Of a stretch of 64,000 nucleotides of DNA, positions 33,554 through 43,581 are shown piece after piece. Numbering within the stretch: position 1 is the first letter of the stretch; every line of letters starts with the position of its first letter. Location: contig CAYRUD010000013.1 in NCBI GenBank assembly GCA_964427425.1, positions 1-64,000 on the forward strand, written 5' to 3'. The notes under the pieces are model-generated. The model made no database searches. It was not told where the DNA came from and worked only from the letters and a program-made list of their open reading frames with translations. The position numbers were made by a program, and so were the translations under genes. The DNA is from CAYRUD01 sp964427425 (GTDB lineage Bacteria > Chlamydiota > Chlamydiia > Chlamydiales > FEN-1388).

Positions 33554-36500
33554 TTATAGCTCTTGCTCAAGATAGGTAATCTCATACGCTTCGAGCATAT
33601 CGCCTACATTGAAATCGCTAAAGCCTTGAAGAACGATACCGCACTCTGTGCCTTTCGTAACTTCGCGAACATCATCCTTAAATCTCTTCAATGATGATAT
33701 TGAGCCTTTCCAAATGACGTTACCGCCTCTGACAACTCGTACATTGCAATTTCGTGTAATCGATCCATCAGCAACTTGGCAACCAGCGATTATACCCAAT
33801 TGCGATGACTTAAACGTTGCCTTGACTTCAGCCTTACCTTTATCTGTCTCTTGAGCGATCTTATCAAGAAGCCCCTTCATCAACTCTCGAACATCGTCTT
33901 GAGCATGATAGATGATGTTATGGAGTCGGAATTCAACTCCCATTTCCTTCATCATAGGCTCAGCGTGGGATTCAACCTGTGTATGGAAGCCGATAATGAT
34001 CGATTTCGAAGCACTTGCCAGTTGAACATCAGACTCAGAGATTTCTCCGACACCCATCGAAACAACGTTGATTTCAACCTTCTTAGATTCAATCTTCAAG
34101 AGGGCTGTCTTCAATGCTTCGAGGGAGCCCTGAACGTCTGCTCTCAAGATAAGATTCAATGTCTTCTTCTGCGTTCCTGCCTTTTCAGCCATGTTCTCTA
34201 AAGAAAACTTCTTCTTAACTTGGAAAGCAAGCTGACGTCTACCTTCTTGTCGAGCCTCAGAGACTTCACGAGCTTCTTTCTCATTTGCGACAACGACAAA
34301 TTCTTCGCCAGCCTCTGGAAACCCAGACAAACCGTTGATACGAACAGGTGTTGAAGGAGGCGCCAATGCGATCTCTCGACCCATATCGTCTCTCATCGAC
34401 TTGACTTTTGCCCAATTGAAGTCAAAGACCAAGCAATCGCCTGATTTCAATGTTCCGTTTTGAACGAGAACAGTTGCGACAGGACCTAGACCTTTATGCA
34501 TCTCAGACTCAATAACTGTTCCTCGAGCACGGCGATTTGGATTTGCCTTCAATTCAAGAACTTCAGACTGCAAGCCAATCATCTCTAAGAGGTCATCAAT
34601 ACCCTTTCCTGTTACCGCAGAGCAGTTAACAGTAATGGTCTGACCGCCCCATGATTCTGGAAGTAGCTCTTGGTCAGCAAGCTGGCGGTAAACTCTTTCT
34701 TGATCGAAAGCAGGCTTATCACATTTGTTAATAGCTACGATGATTGTCGCTTGAGCGGCTTTTGCCTGTTTTAAAGCCTCGACAGTCTGCTCTTTCATAC
34801 CCTCATCACCGGCAACAACTAAAACGATGATGTCGGTAACTTCAGCCCCTCGTTCTCTCATCGCTGAGAATGCTTCGTGGCCTGGAGTGTCTAAAATAGT
34901 AACTGGACCGTGGCTTGTTTTGCAGCTAAACGCTCCAACGTGTTGTGTAATCGCTCCAACTTCAGATTGAGCTCTATTTGTCTTGCGAATCGCATCGATA
35001 AGACTTGTCTTACCGTGGTCGACGTGACCCATAAAGGCAACAACCGGAGGCCTTGAAATCACGTTCTCAGGATCCTCTTTAGAGATTTCATCTCGAATCG
35101 AGCCTTCAGACAGCTTCAAACGCTCTTGCTCAGATGTATCGATCGTAACTTCACAACCGAATTCATGACCGAGCAGTTGAACCATCGTTTCATCATCGAG
35201 CATGTCATTCAATGTAACAACAATACCTTGCAAGAAGAGCTTTGCGATAAGTTGAGCGGCTTTAAGCTTCATTTCCTGAGCAAGATCTTTCACAGACACT
35301 GGAAGTCTTACTTTGATCTTGGTAGGACGTGTAGACTCTTGAGAATCAGCTTGTCCTTTATGTGACTTAGGACGTCTTTTTCTCCAAACTTGGTCATCAT
35401 CTTCCACGGATTGTAAGCCATGACGGAGCCTTGAGTCAAAACCACGATCATCAGTTTTCTTGAAAGCCGTTTTGCCCTCTTTGACTTCACGAACTTTGAC
35501 TTTTTTCTCATCTGGGCCTTCTAATGAAAGCCGACGATTCTGAGCTCGTTCCTCAGCCCCCTCTTTTTGAGGCACAGCACGGTCCCAACCTGGCTGTTTC
35601 GTGTCAGCCCCAGCAGGAGCTTGCCTTGAGACGAAAGGTTGTGGTTTAAACCCACCTTCGCTTCGACGAGGAGCTTGGGAATAACCTGCAGCTCCCCCAC
35701 CCGCTGGCCTTGAAGACGGACCTCTGTTAAATCCTGACCCACTTCCACCTGAAAATTGTCTTTGAGGATAACCTTCACGTTGTTGGAAGCCTTCTCTTCG
35801 AGGCTGGTAGGATGAATCATCTTGAGAGCGACCACCTTCAGGCCTTCTTTCGAATTGCCTTCTCTGACCATCTTGACCATCTCTTGGAGGTAGAGGCCTT
35901 CTTTGAGGTTGCTGGGGGCTGCTCATATCACCTGAAGAAGCTCCAGTTCGATCTCTTTGAAAATCGCCACCCTGATGTGGAGCACGATCTCTTTGGAAAT
36001 CTCGGCCCTGATGTGGAGCACGATCTCTTTGGAAATCTCTGCCCTGATGTGGAGCACGATCTCTTTGATAATCGCCACCCTGATGTGGGGCACGATCTCT
36101 TTGATAATCGCCACCCTGATGTGGAGAGCGATCTCTATTGAAAGGCTGAGATGTTCCTTGACCACCACTGCGCGGCTCCCTTTCAGGACGTGGTGGCTGC
36201 TGAGGTTTTGATGGGGCCGCTAATTTCTTATCAAGCACAGGGCCGAGCTTATCTGGATTATTTCTTGAAGCTGAAAGAAATACCGGAGGCGTACTTGCCT
36301 TTGGTTGAGAAGCAGCCTTTGTTGAAAGAGAGCTTTCATCATGATTCATCGGTTTCTTATGCGCTTCAAAAGCGGGTCTTTCAGAAGCTCCGCTCTGTTG
36401 AGGTATCTCTCTACTCTTCACAGTCTCAAAATCGGTTCTATTATTCATACTCTTTTCTGATTCAGCAAAAGATTGCTCTTGAGCTGAAGTTTTAATCTCT

Positions 36501-37006
36501 TTTGCAGGCTCTCGAGTAGGAACAATAATCTCTTGCTTATCTTCTTTCTCTACTTCCATTTGTCGATGGGCGGAGAGATCTCTTTCTTCCTTATCTGTAG
36601 CTTCATGATGAAGCGTAGAGAAAGTAGGAGCCTTCTCTTTCATCTCATGCTGAGACTCTAATAATGTTGAGAAAACTGGCTCAATGACCGCTTCACGAGA
36701 TTCATTGCTTGTAGATTCAATCGCAGAAGATGTGTCAGATGCATGATCCTGAGATCTTCCTTTCTTCTTTTCTTCTACTTGTTCGGTATCAGCCTGCTTC
36801 TTCTTAGAAGGAGCGCTCTTTGATGCACTCTTATTCGCTTTTGCATGGGAGCTCTTCTCAGCTTCTTGATGCTCTGTTTCTAATACAGCATCTTCGCTAT
36901 CTTCTTCACCAGGCTTTTTCTTACTCAGCTTCGCTTTAAGGCCCCGAAGATTGATAGCTTCGGCAAGCTGAGAATTTTTTATCTGAAGTTTAAAATTCTT
37001 TGCCAA
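33554..37006 (-). CDS. infB: Translation initiation factor IF-2
   Basis: IF-2 brings fMet-tRNA to the 30S subunit and promotes subunit joining. The 1150-residue protein has the complete C-terminal core: GTPase motifs GHVDHGKTSLIDAI, DTPGHEAFSAMRERG and NKCDKP, then the beta-barrel domains and C-terminal fMet-tRNA domain. The N-terminal half (about 560 residues) is long, charged and low-complexity, with five tandem 12-residue repeats of the type RDRAPHQGGDYQ, followed by Arg/Gly-rich sequence. Its stop codon lies 129 bp upstream of a terminator. The start is 4 bp after the nusA stop, so the two are coupled. Confidence 0.96.
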   Translation of the reverse strand: MAKNFKLQIKNSQLAEAINLRGLKAKLSKKKPGEEDSEDAVLETEHQEAEKSSHAKANKSASKSAPSKKKQADTEQVEEKKKGRSQDHASDTSSAIESTSNESREAVIEPVFSTLLESQHEMKEKAPTFSTLHHEATDKEERDLSAHRQMEVEKEDKQEIIVPTREPAKEIKTSAQEQSFAESEKSMNNRTDFETVKSREIPQQSGASERPAFEAHKKPMNHDESSLSTKAASQPKASTPPVFLSASRNNPDKLGPVLDKKLAAPSKPQQPPRPEREPRSGGQGTSQPFNRDRSPHQGGDYQRDRAPHQGGDYQRDRAPHQGRDFQRDRAPHQGRDFQRDRAPHQGGDFQRDRTGASSGDMSSPQQPQRRPLPPRDGQDGQRRQFERRPEGGRSQDDSSYQPRREGFQQREGYPQRQFSGGSGSGFNRGPSSRPAGGGAAGYSQAPRRSEGGFKPQPFVSRQAPAGADTKQPGWDRAVPQKEGAEERAQNRRLSLEGPDEKKVKVREVKEGKTAFKKTDDRGFDSRLRHGLQSVEDDDQVWRKRRPKSHKGQADSQESTRPTKIKVRLPVSVKDLAQEMKLKAAQLIAKLFLQGIVVTLNDMLDDETMVQLLGHEFGCEVTIDTSEQERLKLSEGSIRDEISKEDPENVISRPPVVAFMGHVDHGKTSLIDAIRKTNRAQSEVGAITQHVGAFSCKTSHGPVTILDTPGHEAFSAMRERGAEVTDIIVLVVAGDEGMKEQTVEALKQAKAAQATIIVAINKCDKPAFDQERVYRQLADQELLPESWGGQTITVNCSAVTGKGIDDLLEMIGLQSEVLELKANPNRRARGTVIESEMHKGLGPVATVLVQNGTLKSGDCLVFDFNWAKVKSMRDDMGREIALAPPSTPVRINGLSGFPEAGEEFVVVANEKEAREVSEARQEGRRQLAFQVKKKFSLENMAEKAGTQKKTLNLILRADVQGSLEALKTALLKIESKKVEINVVSMGVGEISESDVQLASASKSIIIGFHTQVESHAEPMMKEMGVEFRLHNIIYHAQDDVRELMKGLLDKIAQETDKGKAEVKATFKSSQLGIIAGCQVADGSITRNCNVRVVRGGNVIWKGSISSLKRFKDDVREVTKGTECGIVLQGFSDFNVGDMLEAYEITYLEQEL
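35949..36128. repeat. Five tandem 36-bp repeats inside infB
   Basis: The unit CGATCTCTTT...CACCCTGATGTGGAGCA is repeated five times with few differences and no spacers. It is in frame and encodes 12-residue units rich in Arg, Asp, His and Gln. Copy number may vary between strains. It is not a CRISPR array. Confidence 0.95.
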
Positions 37007-37010
37007 GACC

Positions 37011-38288
37011 TTAAGCCCTTTGTTTACGTATATGTTCTAAAATTTTATATGCCATTTCAAGACTAATTCCGGGCACTTCTGCTAAAGACTCTGGGGTAGC
37101 CATGAGAAGAGCTCTCTTTGTTTGGAAACGATCATCTTGCGCAAGCTGATCAACGATCATACGAGGAATACCTTCAATGGATACTAATGGAAGGTCTAAT
37201 GTTGGATCATCTGATGTCGCAAGACTTGCTCTTTCAAGAGCATTTACTTTAAGGTAGTCGCTCATCTTTTGTATTGAGATCTCGATGCCAAGCAAGGCGC
37301 TCAAGAGGCGTACATTGAGTCCTTTTTTTCCAATTGCAGTTGGAAAATCCTCATCATCGACAACGAGCGAGATCTTATGCCCCTCTGACTCGACAAAGAG
37401 CTTTCTGTATACTACTGGGTGAAGCGCGTTCTTCAACTGCTCTTCAGTATCTTGAGCATAAGGAATAATATCTATCTTTTCGCTTCCTAACTCTCTGACG
37501 ATATTTTTAACCCTCGTTCCTCTTACACCAATACATGCTCCAACAGGATCAACTTTTGGATCTTGAGATCGAACGATCATCTTTGTTCTATAGCCAGGCT
37601 CTCGAACAATTTTCTCAACAGTCACAGTTCCGTCATTGACTTCAGGAACTTCTTGGATGAGCAATTGATGCACAAAATCAGGATGGCTTCGAGATAAGAT
37701 AACTTCTGCACCACCAGTTTCGGTATCACGAACTTCTTCGAGAAGCGCTAAGACCTTGTCACCTATATCGAAACTTTCTTGCGGAAGATATCGACGTCGC
37801 GGCATGACACCTTCTACCTTCCCTAGATCGACAATCACGCAGTCGCCACGGCCTACTCGCTTTACACCACCAGAGATAAGTGAGCCGACTCGATGTCTAT
37901 ATTCTTCATAAATAACATCTCGCTCAGCGCCTTTTAACTTCTGAAGAATGATCTGTCTTGCTTTTTGAGCCGCGATTCGACCGAAATCTTTCGGTGTTGC
38001 AGGAACAGTAATAATTTGTCCTAACTCACACTCAGGTGAATATTGGAGAGCTTCTTTGAGAGAGATCTGAGTTGCTGGATTGGTCACTTTATTGACGACG
38101 ATCTTATCGCAGAATACCTCAATTTCGCCTGTTTTCGGCTGAATCGATACAGAGACATTCTCTGCACCATGAATACTTTTCTTAGCCGCAAGTTCTAATG
38201 ACTCACGTATCGCCTCAACGACGATCTCTCGCTTTATTCCCTTTTCTCTCTCTAAATATTCAAAGATGGCGATTAGATCTTTGTTCAT
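37011..38288 (-). CDS. nusA: Transcription termination/antitermination factor NusA
   Basis: NusA binds RNA polymerase and modulates pausing and termination. The 425-residue protein has an N-terminal RNAP-binding domain, an S1 domain (GSLISGGVKRVGRGDCVIV), two KH domains (GVRGTRVKNIVREL and GKKGLNVRLLSALLG) and a short C-terminal helix-hairpin-helix-like segment (AEVPGISLEMAYKIL). It lies between rpsA and infB as in Chlamydiota. Its promoter should lie in the 560-bp gap before it. Confidence 0.96.
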   Translation of the reverse strand: MNKDLIAIFEYLEREKGIKREIVVEAIRESLELAAKKSIHGAENVSVSIQPKTGEIEVFCDKIVVNKVTNPATQISLKEALQYSPECELGQIITVPATPKDFGRIAAQKARQIILQKLKGAERDVIYEEYRHRVGSLISGGVKRVGRGDCVIVDLGKVEGVMPRRRYLPQESFDIGDKVLALLEEVRDTETGGAEVILSRSHPDFVHQLLIQEVPEVNDGTVTVEKIVREPGYRTKMIVRSQDPKVDPVGACIGVRGTRVKNIVRELGSEKIDIIPYAQDTEEQLKNALHPVVYRKLFVESEGHKISLVVDDEDFPTAIGKKGLNVRLLSALLGIEISIQKMSDYLKVNALERASLATSDDPTLDLPLVSIEGIPRMIVDQLAQDDRFQTKRALLMATPESLAEVPGISLEMAYKILEHIRKQRA

Positions 38289-38793
38289 TCAGTGAAAACC
38301 TCTTCAGCAAATAGAGTATAACTCTTCCCTTAAAAATTGCCTCTTAGAATTTACCAACTTTTCGGCAAAACTACAAAGAGTAACATTTGTGTTCTTTAGA
38401 TGACGCACAACATAAGCTATTAGTAACACACAAATCAATAGCTCATTAAAAATTCTCACTCTCTTATTACTTTAAAAAACATATCTCTTAAAGCAATGAT
38501 TCATGTTGAAAGCTACATTCAAAAAATATACGTCACACCTACAATCAAAAAACCCTGCAGGATGGAAGTTCTCTTAGATCAATCCAGGTGATAAACATAC
38601 CACTGACGAGCATCGGGCTTTTTAGCACAGCTATACTGCACGAAAGCCACATTCACACACGCTAGTGTTATAAGTATCACTACCGAATCAATCGAGCCAA
38701 ATGAACCCTCATGCTTTCATAGAGCACGAGCGATTCTTTTGGCTTCAAACTTCCCTCCTCAGGGTTCTCTCTTACTCAGGGCAATTACTTGAA
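38289..38793. other. Intergenic region between rpsA and nusA
   Basis: About 500 bp without an ORF worth annotating on either strand; the plus-strand frame at 38701-38955 runs into the rpsA end and has no coding look. It probably holds the promoter of nusA-infB. I found no RNA gene. Confidence 0.5.
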
Positions 38794-38824
38794 TTTCAAG
38801 CTCGCAATTTTAACGAGCTTGAAA
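38794..38824 (-). terminator. Hairpin after rpsA
   Basis: TTTCAAGCTCG / CGAGCTTGAAA forms an 11-bp perfect stem with a 9-base loop, 28 bp beyond the rpsA stop. No long T tract follows on the minus strand, so it may be a terminator of modest strength or an RNA-stabilising hairpin. Confidence 0.6.
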
Positions 38825-38852
38825 ACAAGCTAATTGTATTCCTAGCAATTCA

Positions 38853-40634
38853 TTACTCTTCAGTCTCAAGGAGCTCATCGAGCTGCTCACGATGTGACTT
38901 CTCTTTTCGTCGTGTTTCTTTCTTAGGCGCAGCCTTTGAAGAAGCATTTGAATGAACGACGATATCATCGTGATTATGCTGATTTCGATCGATGAGATAC
39001 TCTTTAATCGAAAGAGCAATTTTCTTGTGTTCTGGATCTAGCTTCAACACTTTTGCAGTCACTTCGTCACCCTTGGAGACTACATCTTCGATCTTTCCAA
39101 ATGGTTGATCGGAGAGCTCTGTGACGTGGATCAAGCCTTCGATTCCATTGTCGAGTTCGACAAATGCTCCGAAAGCGGTGATCTTGCTGATCTTACCTTT
39201 TACGAGCTGTCCAACTGGCATTGTCTTTTCAATGCTTTCCCATGGGTTTTCGCTCAATTGCTTTACGCCCAGAGTAATCTTCTTGTTATCTTTATCGACT
39301 GAGAGAACTACAGTTTCGACAACATCGCCTTTCTTCAAGACTTCTGAAGGGTGTGAAACTTTTTTGATCCATGAAAGATCTGAGATATGGATAAGTCCTT
39401 CAACACCTGGCTCGAGTTCGACAAAAGCGCCATAATTGGTCAAGCTCTTGATCTCAGCTTTTACACTTGTTCCAACAGGATATTTTCTTTCGATATCATC
39501 CCATGGATTGTGCTCGAGTTGCTTAAGACCCAAGGAAATCTTTCCTTCAGTTTTTTGAACTGAGAGAACGATAGCATCGAGTTCTTGCCCTTTAGCTACA
39601 ACTTCTGATGGATCGGAAATGTTCTTGACCCATGACATCTCGGAAACGTGGATCAAGCCTTCGATTCCTGGCTCGATTTCCATGAATGCGCCATATGGGA
39701 GCAAGTTGGTAATTCTTCCACGTACTCGTGTACCTGGTGGATACTTCTTCTCGATCTCATCCCATGGATTCGACTCACGCTGCTTCAATCCAAGCGCTAC
39801 TCGTCCTTTTTCTTTATCAACGGACAAGATCATCACTTCAAGCTTTTGACCGAGCTGAACCATTTCGGATGGATGACGAATTCGCTTCCATGTCATATCG
39901 GTGATGTGGAGAAGACCATCGATACCATCTAAGTCTAAGAAGACTCCGAAATCTGTGATGTTCTTTACAACACCGGTGCGAATGTCGCCGACCTTGATAT
40001 TCTCCAAGAGCTCAGCCTTCTTAGAAATTCTCTCAGCTTCAAGCAATTCACGTCGGGAAACAACAATATTCTTGCGATCGATATTAATCTTGAGGATCTT
40101 GAACTCAAAGATTTTGTCGAGGTACTCATCAAGATTCTTGATTCGCTTGTTATCAATTTGCGATCCTGGCAAGAAAGCCTCAACGCCGATATCAACCATA
40201 AGGCCACCTTTGACCTTTCGGATAACTTTACCGCGTACGATACTTCCTTCTTTGCAGTGCTCGAGTATGAATTCCCACTGACGTTGACGCTCAGCTTTTT
40301 CGCGAGAAAGAACGATCTGACCGTGCTCATCTTCTGATTGGTCAAGATATACTTCAACTTCTGCATCCAAAATTAACTGGGTAGGATCTGAGAACTCAGA
40401 AATTGCAACCATACCTTCTGATTTCAGACCTACATCGACGATAACATAATCTTTTGTTATCTCTACGATTCGCCCTGTAAGAATCTTTCCTGGGTTGAAT
40501 GAAAGCTTATCGCAATCTGGATTATCTTTTGCATTATCAATAAGCTGTCTAAATAGAAGAGCGTCTTGCTCTTCATAATCAATATTATCGACGACTTTGT
40601 CGTCCTCCCAAGTATATCGGGCCTGTTTTGTCAT
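38853..40634 (-). CDS. rpsA: Ribosomal protein S1
   Basis: S1 binds mRNA on the 30S subunit. The 593 residues contain six S1 domains; repeats 3-6 are strikingly alike (GxFVELEPGVEGLIHISDLSW and LGLKQLEHNPWDDIE type). The acidic N-terminus and the Lys/Glu-rich tail (EETRRKEKSHRE-like) are outside the repeats. Length and order fit chlamydial S1. The gene starts the translation cluster and is read away from the 678-residue protein. Confidence 0.96.
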   Translation of the reverse strand: MTKQARYTWEDDKVVDNIDYEEQDALLFRQLIDNAKDNPDCDKLSFNPGKILTGRIVEITKDYVIVDVGLKSEGMVAISEFSDPTQLILDAEVEVYLDQSEDEHGQIVLSREKAERQRQWEFILEHCKEGSIVRGKVIRKVKGGLMVDIGVEAFLPGSQIDNKRIKNLDEYLDKIFEFKILKINIDRKNIVVSRRELLEAERISKKAELLENIKVGDIRTGVVKNITDFGVFLDLDGIDGLLHITDMTWKRIRHPSEMVQLGQKLEVMILSVDKEKGRVALGLKQRESNPWDEIEKKYPPGTRVRGRITNLLPYGAFMEIEPGIEGLIHVSEMSWVKNISDPSEVVAKGQELDAIVLSVQKTEGKISLGLKQLEHNPWDDIERKYPVGTSVKAEIKSLTNYGAFVELEPGVEGLIHISDLSWIKKVSHPSEVLKKGDVVETVVLSVDKDNKKITLGVKQLSENPWESIEKTMPVGQLVKGKISKITAFGAFVELDNGIEGLIHVTELSDQPFGKIEDVVSKGDEVTAKVLKLDPEHKKIALSIKEYLIDRNQHNHDDIVVHSNASSKAAPKKETRRKEKSHREQLDELLETEE

Positions 40635-40820
40635 GTGTTACGGTTCTCCAATTCAACATTTGATGGCCCAGATTACCAAATATCTTGAGTAAATGACAAG
40701 AGAAGAACAAGAGCGGATCTGAATTCAAAGCAACATCATTGATTTTTTAAGTTAAAGAGGGAATATAACTACTTTAAAGTCGCATACTATCTCAATAAAT
40801 ACTAGATAACAGCCACGGTC

Positions 40821-42857
40821 ATGTACAATTTAAATTTCAATCTCACAAATCCCTCATTACCCAATCACTCGCATCTTTCTATCACCACAAAAAATGGACC
40901 AACAAATAAAGAAGAAGCCCCATATATTCAAATTCAAACCGAATCCATTGAGGAAACGACTGAGATAGCCTCACACGATCAGCTTAATGAGCTTCAGTTT
41001 TTTGACAAGGATGTTGATTATAGTGACCTCAACTCTCCCGAGCTTATCATCGCCGCATCAGCAAGAAAATATTATAGTATCCCAATCCATGACTTCGACC
41101 TCGCCGCAAAGAAAAGTTTTAAAAAAATTCTTCTCAATATGTCGCTATTTTTTTCATCTTTTATCAGTAATAAAGACAAACTCAGCTCAATCATCCACGA
41201 TGAAAAAATTAATTTTTTTAGAGAAGAAGAAAGAATTCAATTTCTTAATACTCTCCACAAGAAGTCTGAGCTACTCCTCGAACACATAGACAATTTTGAT
41301 TGTTTTTTAGTTCTAAGGGCGATCTCTCCATTCGAATCTACAGAAGGCGATTTGTCTCGACTTTCAAATGCTATTGATGCGCGTAATAGCTATCTAGTTG
41401 GTGAAACTGCTCACTTCAACCTCATCAATGAGTTTAAGACGTTAACAGAAAACGATGAGCTCAACTTATTCTTACGCACTTCATTATCTACAGCTCTCCT
41501 TTTAGCAAATACATTCTCCTTCTCATCAACAAATTTACTACCTACACTCTCAATACCAGTATTAAACAAGCTTGACGAGAATCCTCTCGCTGAGTTTACA
41601 ACACTCTTCATCCTTTGCCTCTTAGAGAAAATACTAATAGCGCAATATCCTGAGAAGGCTGTCGCTCACACGCACACAGTAATATCCGAGATTAGAGAAG
41701 AAGATTTTCCTACCATATCTTTTCAGCAAGGCATTAACGACTTCCAATATTCGCCCGATGTGTTTTACAACCAGTACACCCTCAATTGGGCAGAAAGCAC
41801 GTTATTTGATAAGAATTTTTTGTCTAACATACAAGATCTGTTAGAAAAAAGAGCCAATGATGTAGCCAATGACTTTATTGAGAGCACTCACTGCAATCTT
41901 CCTCTTCATTTAAAATACTTCTCCGATTGGATTACTCTCACACTTATTAGTGCAAAGCCTAATCAAGTCGATACTCCCCCGGTTCAGCTTATCAAACAGC
42001 TTTCTACACCATTATTCTGCCAAATTTTTGAAACCTTATCCAAGGGTCTTATCACATTCACATGTGATAACGAGGTCCATTATAGCGATAAAGTAGACGC
42101 ATTTATGCAATATAAGGACATTCTCATTTGCCTTATATCAAAGTGTACACTCGACAAAGAGAGTGTCGATAAAATTATCGTAGCTTCACGAGAGGCCCTC
42201 TTATCATGCAAAATACCGTTGAATGAATGGATCGATTTCTTTCAGCTATTCGAAACCATTCAACTCGCAATTACAAAAAATGATAGCGTAAACAGAAACA
42301 ACGTGTTAATCGACCTCGTCAATGTAGCTATAAAATCCATCTCAGCATCACCCTCTTTTGATCCCTTACAACAACGAGAGTGGCTTCATGAAGGTGAAGC
42401 TAACAGCTCCCTTATAACCATCAATGGAAAATTCGTGAGTCTCATTACTGGTCTTGCAGCTGAAATAAACATGTCATTTCTTGAAGCTCAAAATAAATTC
42501 GAAACTATCAACTTATTGGAAGCCTACTTGGCATGCTGGATGAAAGCATATGCCGAAGCAATAGTCGAGCTCATAAATTGTAGCAACGGTATAGGCTCGC
42601 AAATTTTTAAAAAAAAGCCTATTCAAGCAGAAGAGTATCTACGAACGATCCATCTTAATAGCCTTAACTATCTCATAGCATTAATGCAGAAAATGGGCCA
42701 TCCTGAGGTCATACAGTTCGCACAAACCATCAACATGAGTCTAAAACCTTTTAATTGCAGCCTTAATCCCTTGCCCTTAGATGAAACCGCAGATGCAAGC
42801 TCATTATATGTAGATGAGGAAAACTCAACACCCTCTCCCAATTACTATGAAAATTAA
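40821..42857 (+). CDS. Large lineage-specific protein, unknown
   Basis: A 678-residue protein I do not recognise. The first 30 residues are rich in Asn, Ser, Thr and Pro with few charges, as in type III secretion signals. The rest is predicted mostly helical, with no membrane helix and no clear domain. It is directly upstream of five related small proteins on the same strand, and GC content is low like theirs. Role as a secreted effector is plausible from context only. ATG 40821 is the first start in the frame. Confidence 0.55.
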   Translation: MYNLNFNLTNPSLPNHSHLSITTKNGPTNKEEAPYIQIQTESIEETTEIASHDQLNELQFFDKDVDYSDLNSPELIIAASARKYYSIPIHDFDLAAKKSFKKILLNMSLFFSSFISNKDKLSSIIHDEKINFFREEERIQFLNTLHKKSELLLEHIDNFDCFLVLRAISPFESTEGDLSRLSNAIDARNSYLVGETAHFNLINEFKTLTENDELNLFLRTSLSTALLLANTFSFSSTNLLPTLSIPVLNKLDENPLAEFTTLFILCLLEKILIAQYPEKAVAHTHTVISEIREEDFPTISFQQGINDFQYSPDVFYNQYTLNWAESTLFDKNFLSNIQDLLEKRANDVANDFIESTHCNLPLHLKYFSDWITLTLISAKPNQVDTPPVQLIKQLSTPLFCQIFETLSKGLITFTCDNEVHYSDKVDAFMQYKDILICLISKCTLDKESVDKIIVASREALLSCKIPLNEWIDFFQLFETIQLAITKNDSVNRNNVLIDLVNVAIKSISASPSFDPLQQREWLHEGEANSSLITINGKFVSLITGLAAEINMSFLEAQNKFETINLLEAYLACWMKAYAEAIVELINCSNGIGSQIFKKKPIQAEEYLRTIHLNSLNYLIALMQKMGHPEVIQFAQTINMSLKPFNCSLNPLPLDETADASSLYVDEENSTPSPNYYEN

Positions 42858-42916
42858 AAGCTTTGCTTATACAATAAGCCAGCATCTTAAAATAATTTAC
42901 CTGCTAAAAGATCAAC

Positions 42917-43510
42917 ATGCCTTATATCTATCCGAATTCTCCAAGCGAGATTGGTGAAAATAATCGTTTGAAACGAAAACACAGCAATAGAGATAGCTCA
43001 CAGGAGTCGGAATATAGCTCCTCTGAAAAACGTTTAAAAGAGACCCTGAATTCTGGTTCATTATCTCTTTATCCCGAACCAGTGTTAGATGAGAAAATCC
43101 AAAATCTTGTGCAATCCTCCCACTTCCAGCAAATCAACTCGAGCAACAAATATCTCTCTCATGACGCAAATAGCATCTCTCCTGGCCGCTATGGATGCGG
43201 GCCAGAGCTACTTCCTCACAGCTTTCAGGCTAATTGTTCGAATGGGGGAATTCCTTATTCGATACGTTTTCATGTTGAGCAGACACTTACTGAATTTGGT
43301 CGTGAGCTCGAGGAAGCCTATAGCATGAAGAATATCGACGAGATGGAAGATGTAGACAAGATAAACAAGTTTATCTCACTCCTTGAGGATTTTATATATA
43401 ATGTTCAAGCTGACTACCCCTACTTCAGAGAAAGAGACATAATTCCAGATCTCCTCAAGAAATACACCCCAACCATTTTTAGCTTACCCACAAGATTCTT
43501 CTATAAATAG
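42917..43510 (+). CDS. KRK-family paralogue 1
   Basis: A 197-residue protein, first of five related proteins. The N-terminal region has LKRKHSN (residues 18-24) and, about 17 residues later, SSSEKRLKE, together looking like a bipartite basic motif. The middle is Ser/Asn-rich. The C-terminal domain (about residues 120-195) reads LTEFGRELEEAYSM..., FISLLEDFIYNV, DLLKKYTPTIF and is shared with paralogues 3, 4 and 5. No signal peptide or membrane helix is visible. Function unknown; the intracellular lifestyle makes a secreted effector plausible. Confidence 0.6.
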   Translation: MPYIYPNSPSEIGENNRLKRKHSNRDSSQESEYSSSEKRLKETLNSGSLSLYPEPVLDEKIQNLVQSSHFQQINSSNKYLSHDANSISPGRYGCGPELLPHSFQANCSNGGIPYSIRFHVEQTLTEFGRELEEAYSMKNIDEMEDVDKINKFISLLEDFIYNVQADYPYFRERDIIPDLLKKYTPTIFSLPTRFFYK

Positions 43511-43581
43511 ACTTTTGGTTGTAAGAAGTCATTTGGCATGAATAAAACGGCTGTATCATTAAGCAAGAGACATGGAAGTAA

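Noticed and set aside
35949..36128. Regular 36-bp repeats considered as a CRISPR array
   Set aside because: There are no spacers, the repeats are directly joined, and they are in frame inside infB.
38701..38955. A plus-strand frame of 84 codons overlapping the rpsA end
   Set aside because: It overlaps a conserved gene on the other strand and the rpsA hairpin; it is a shadow.
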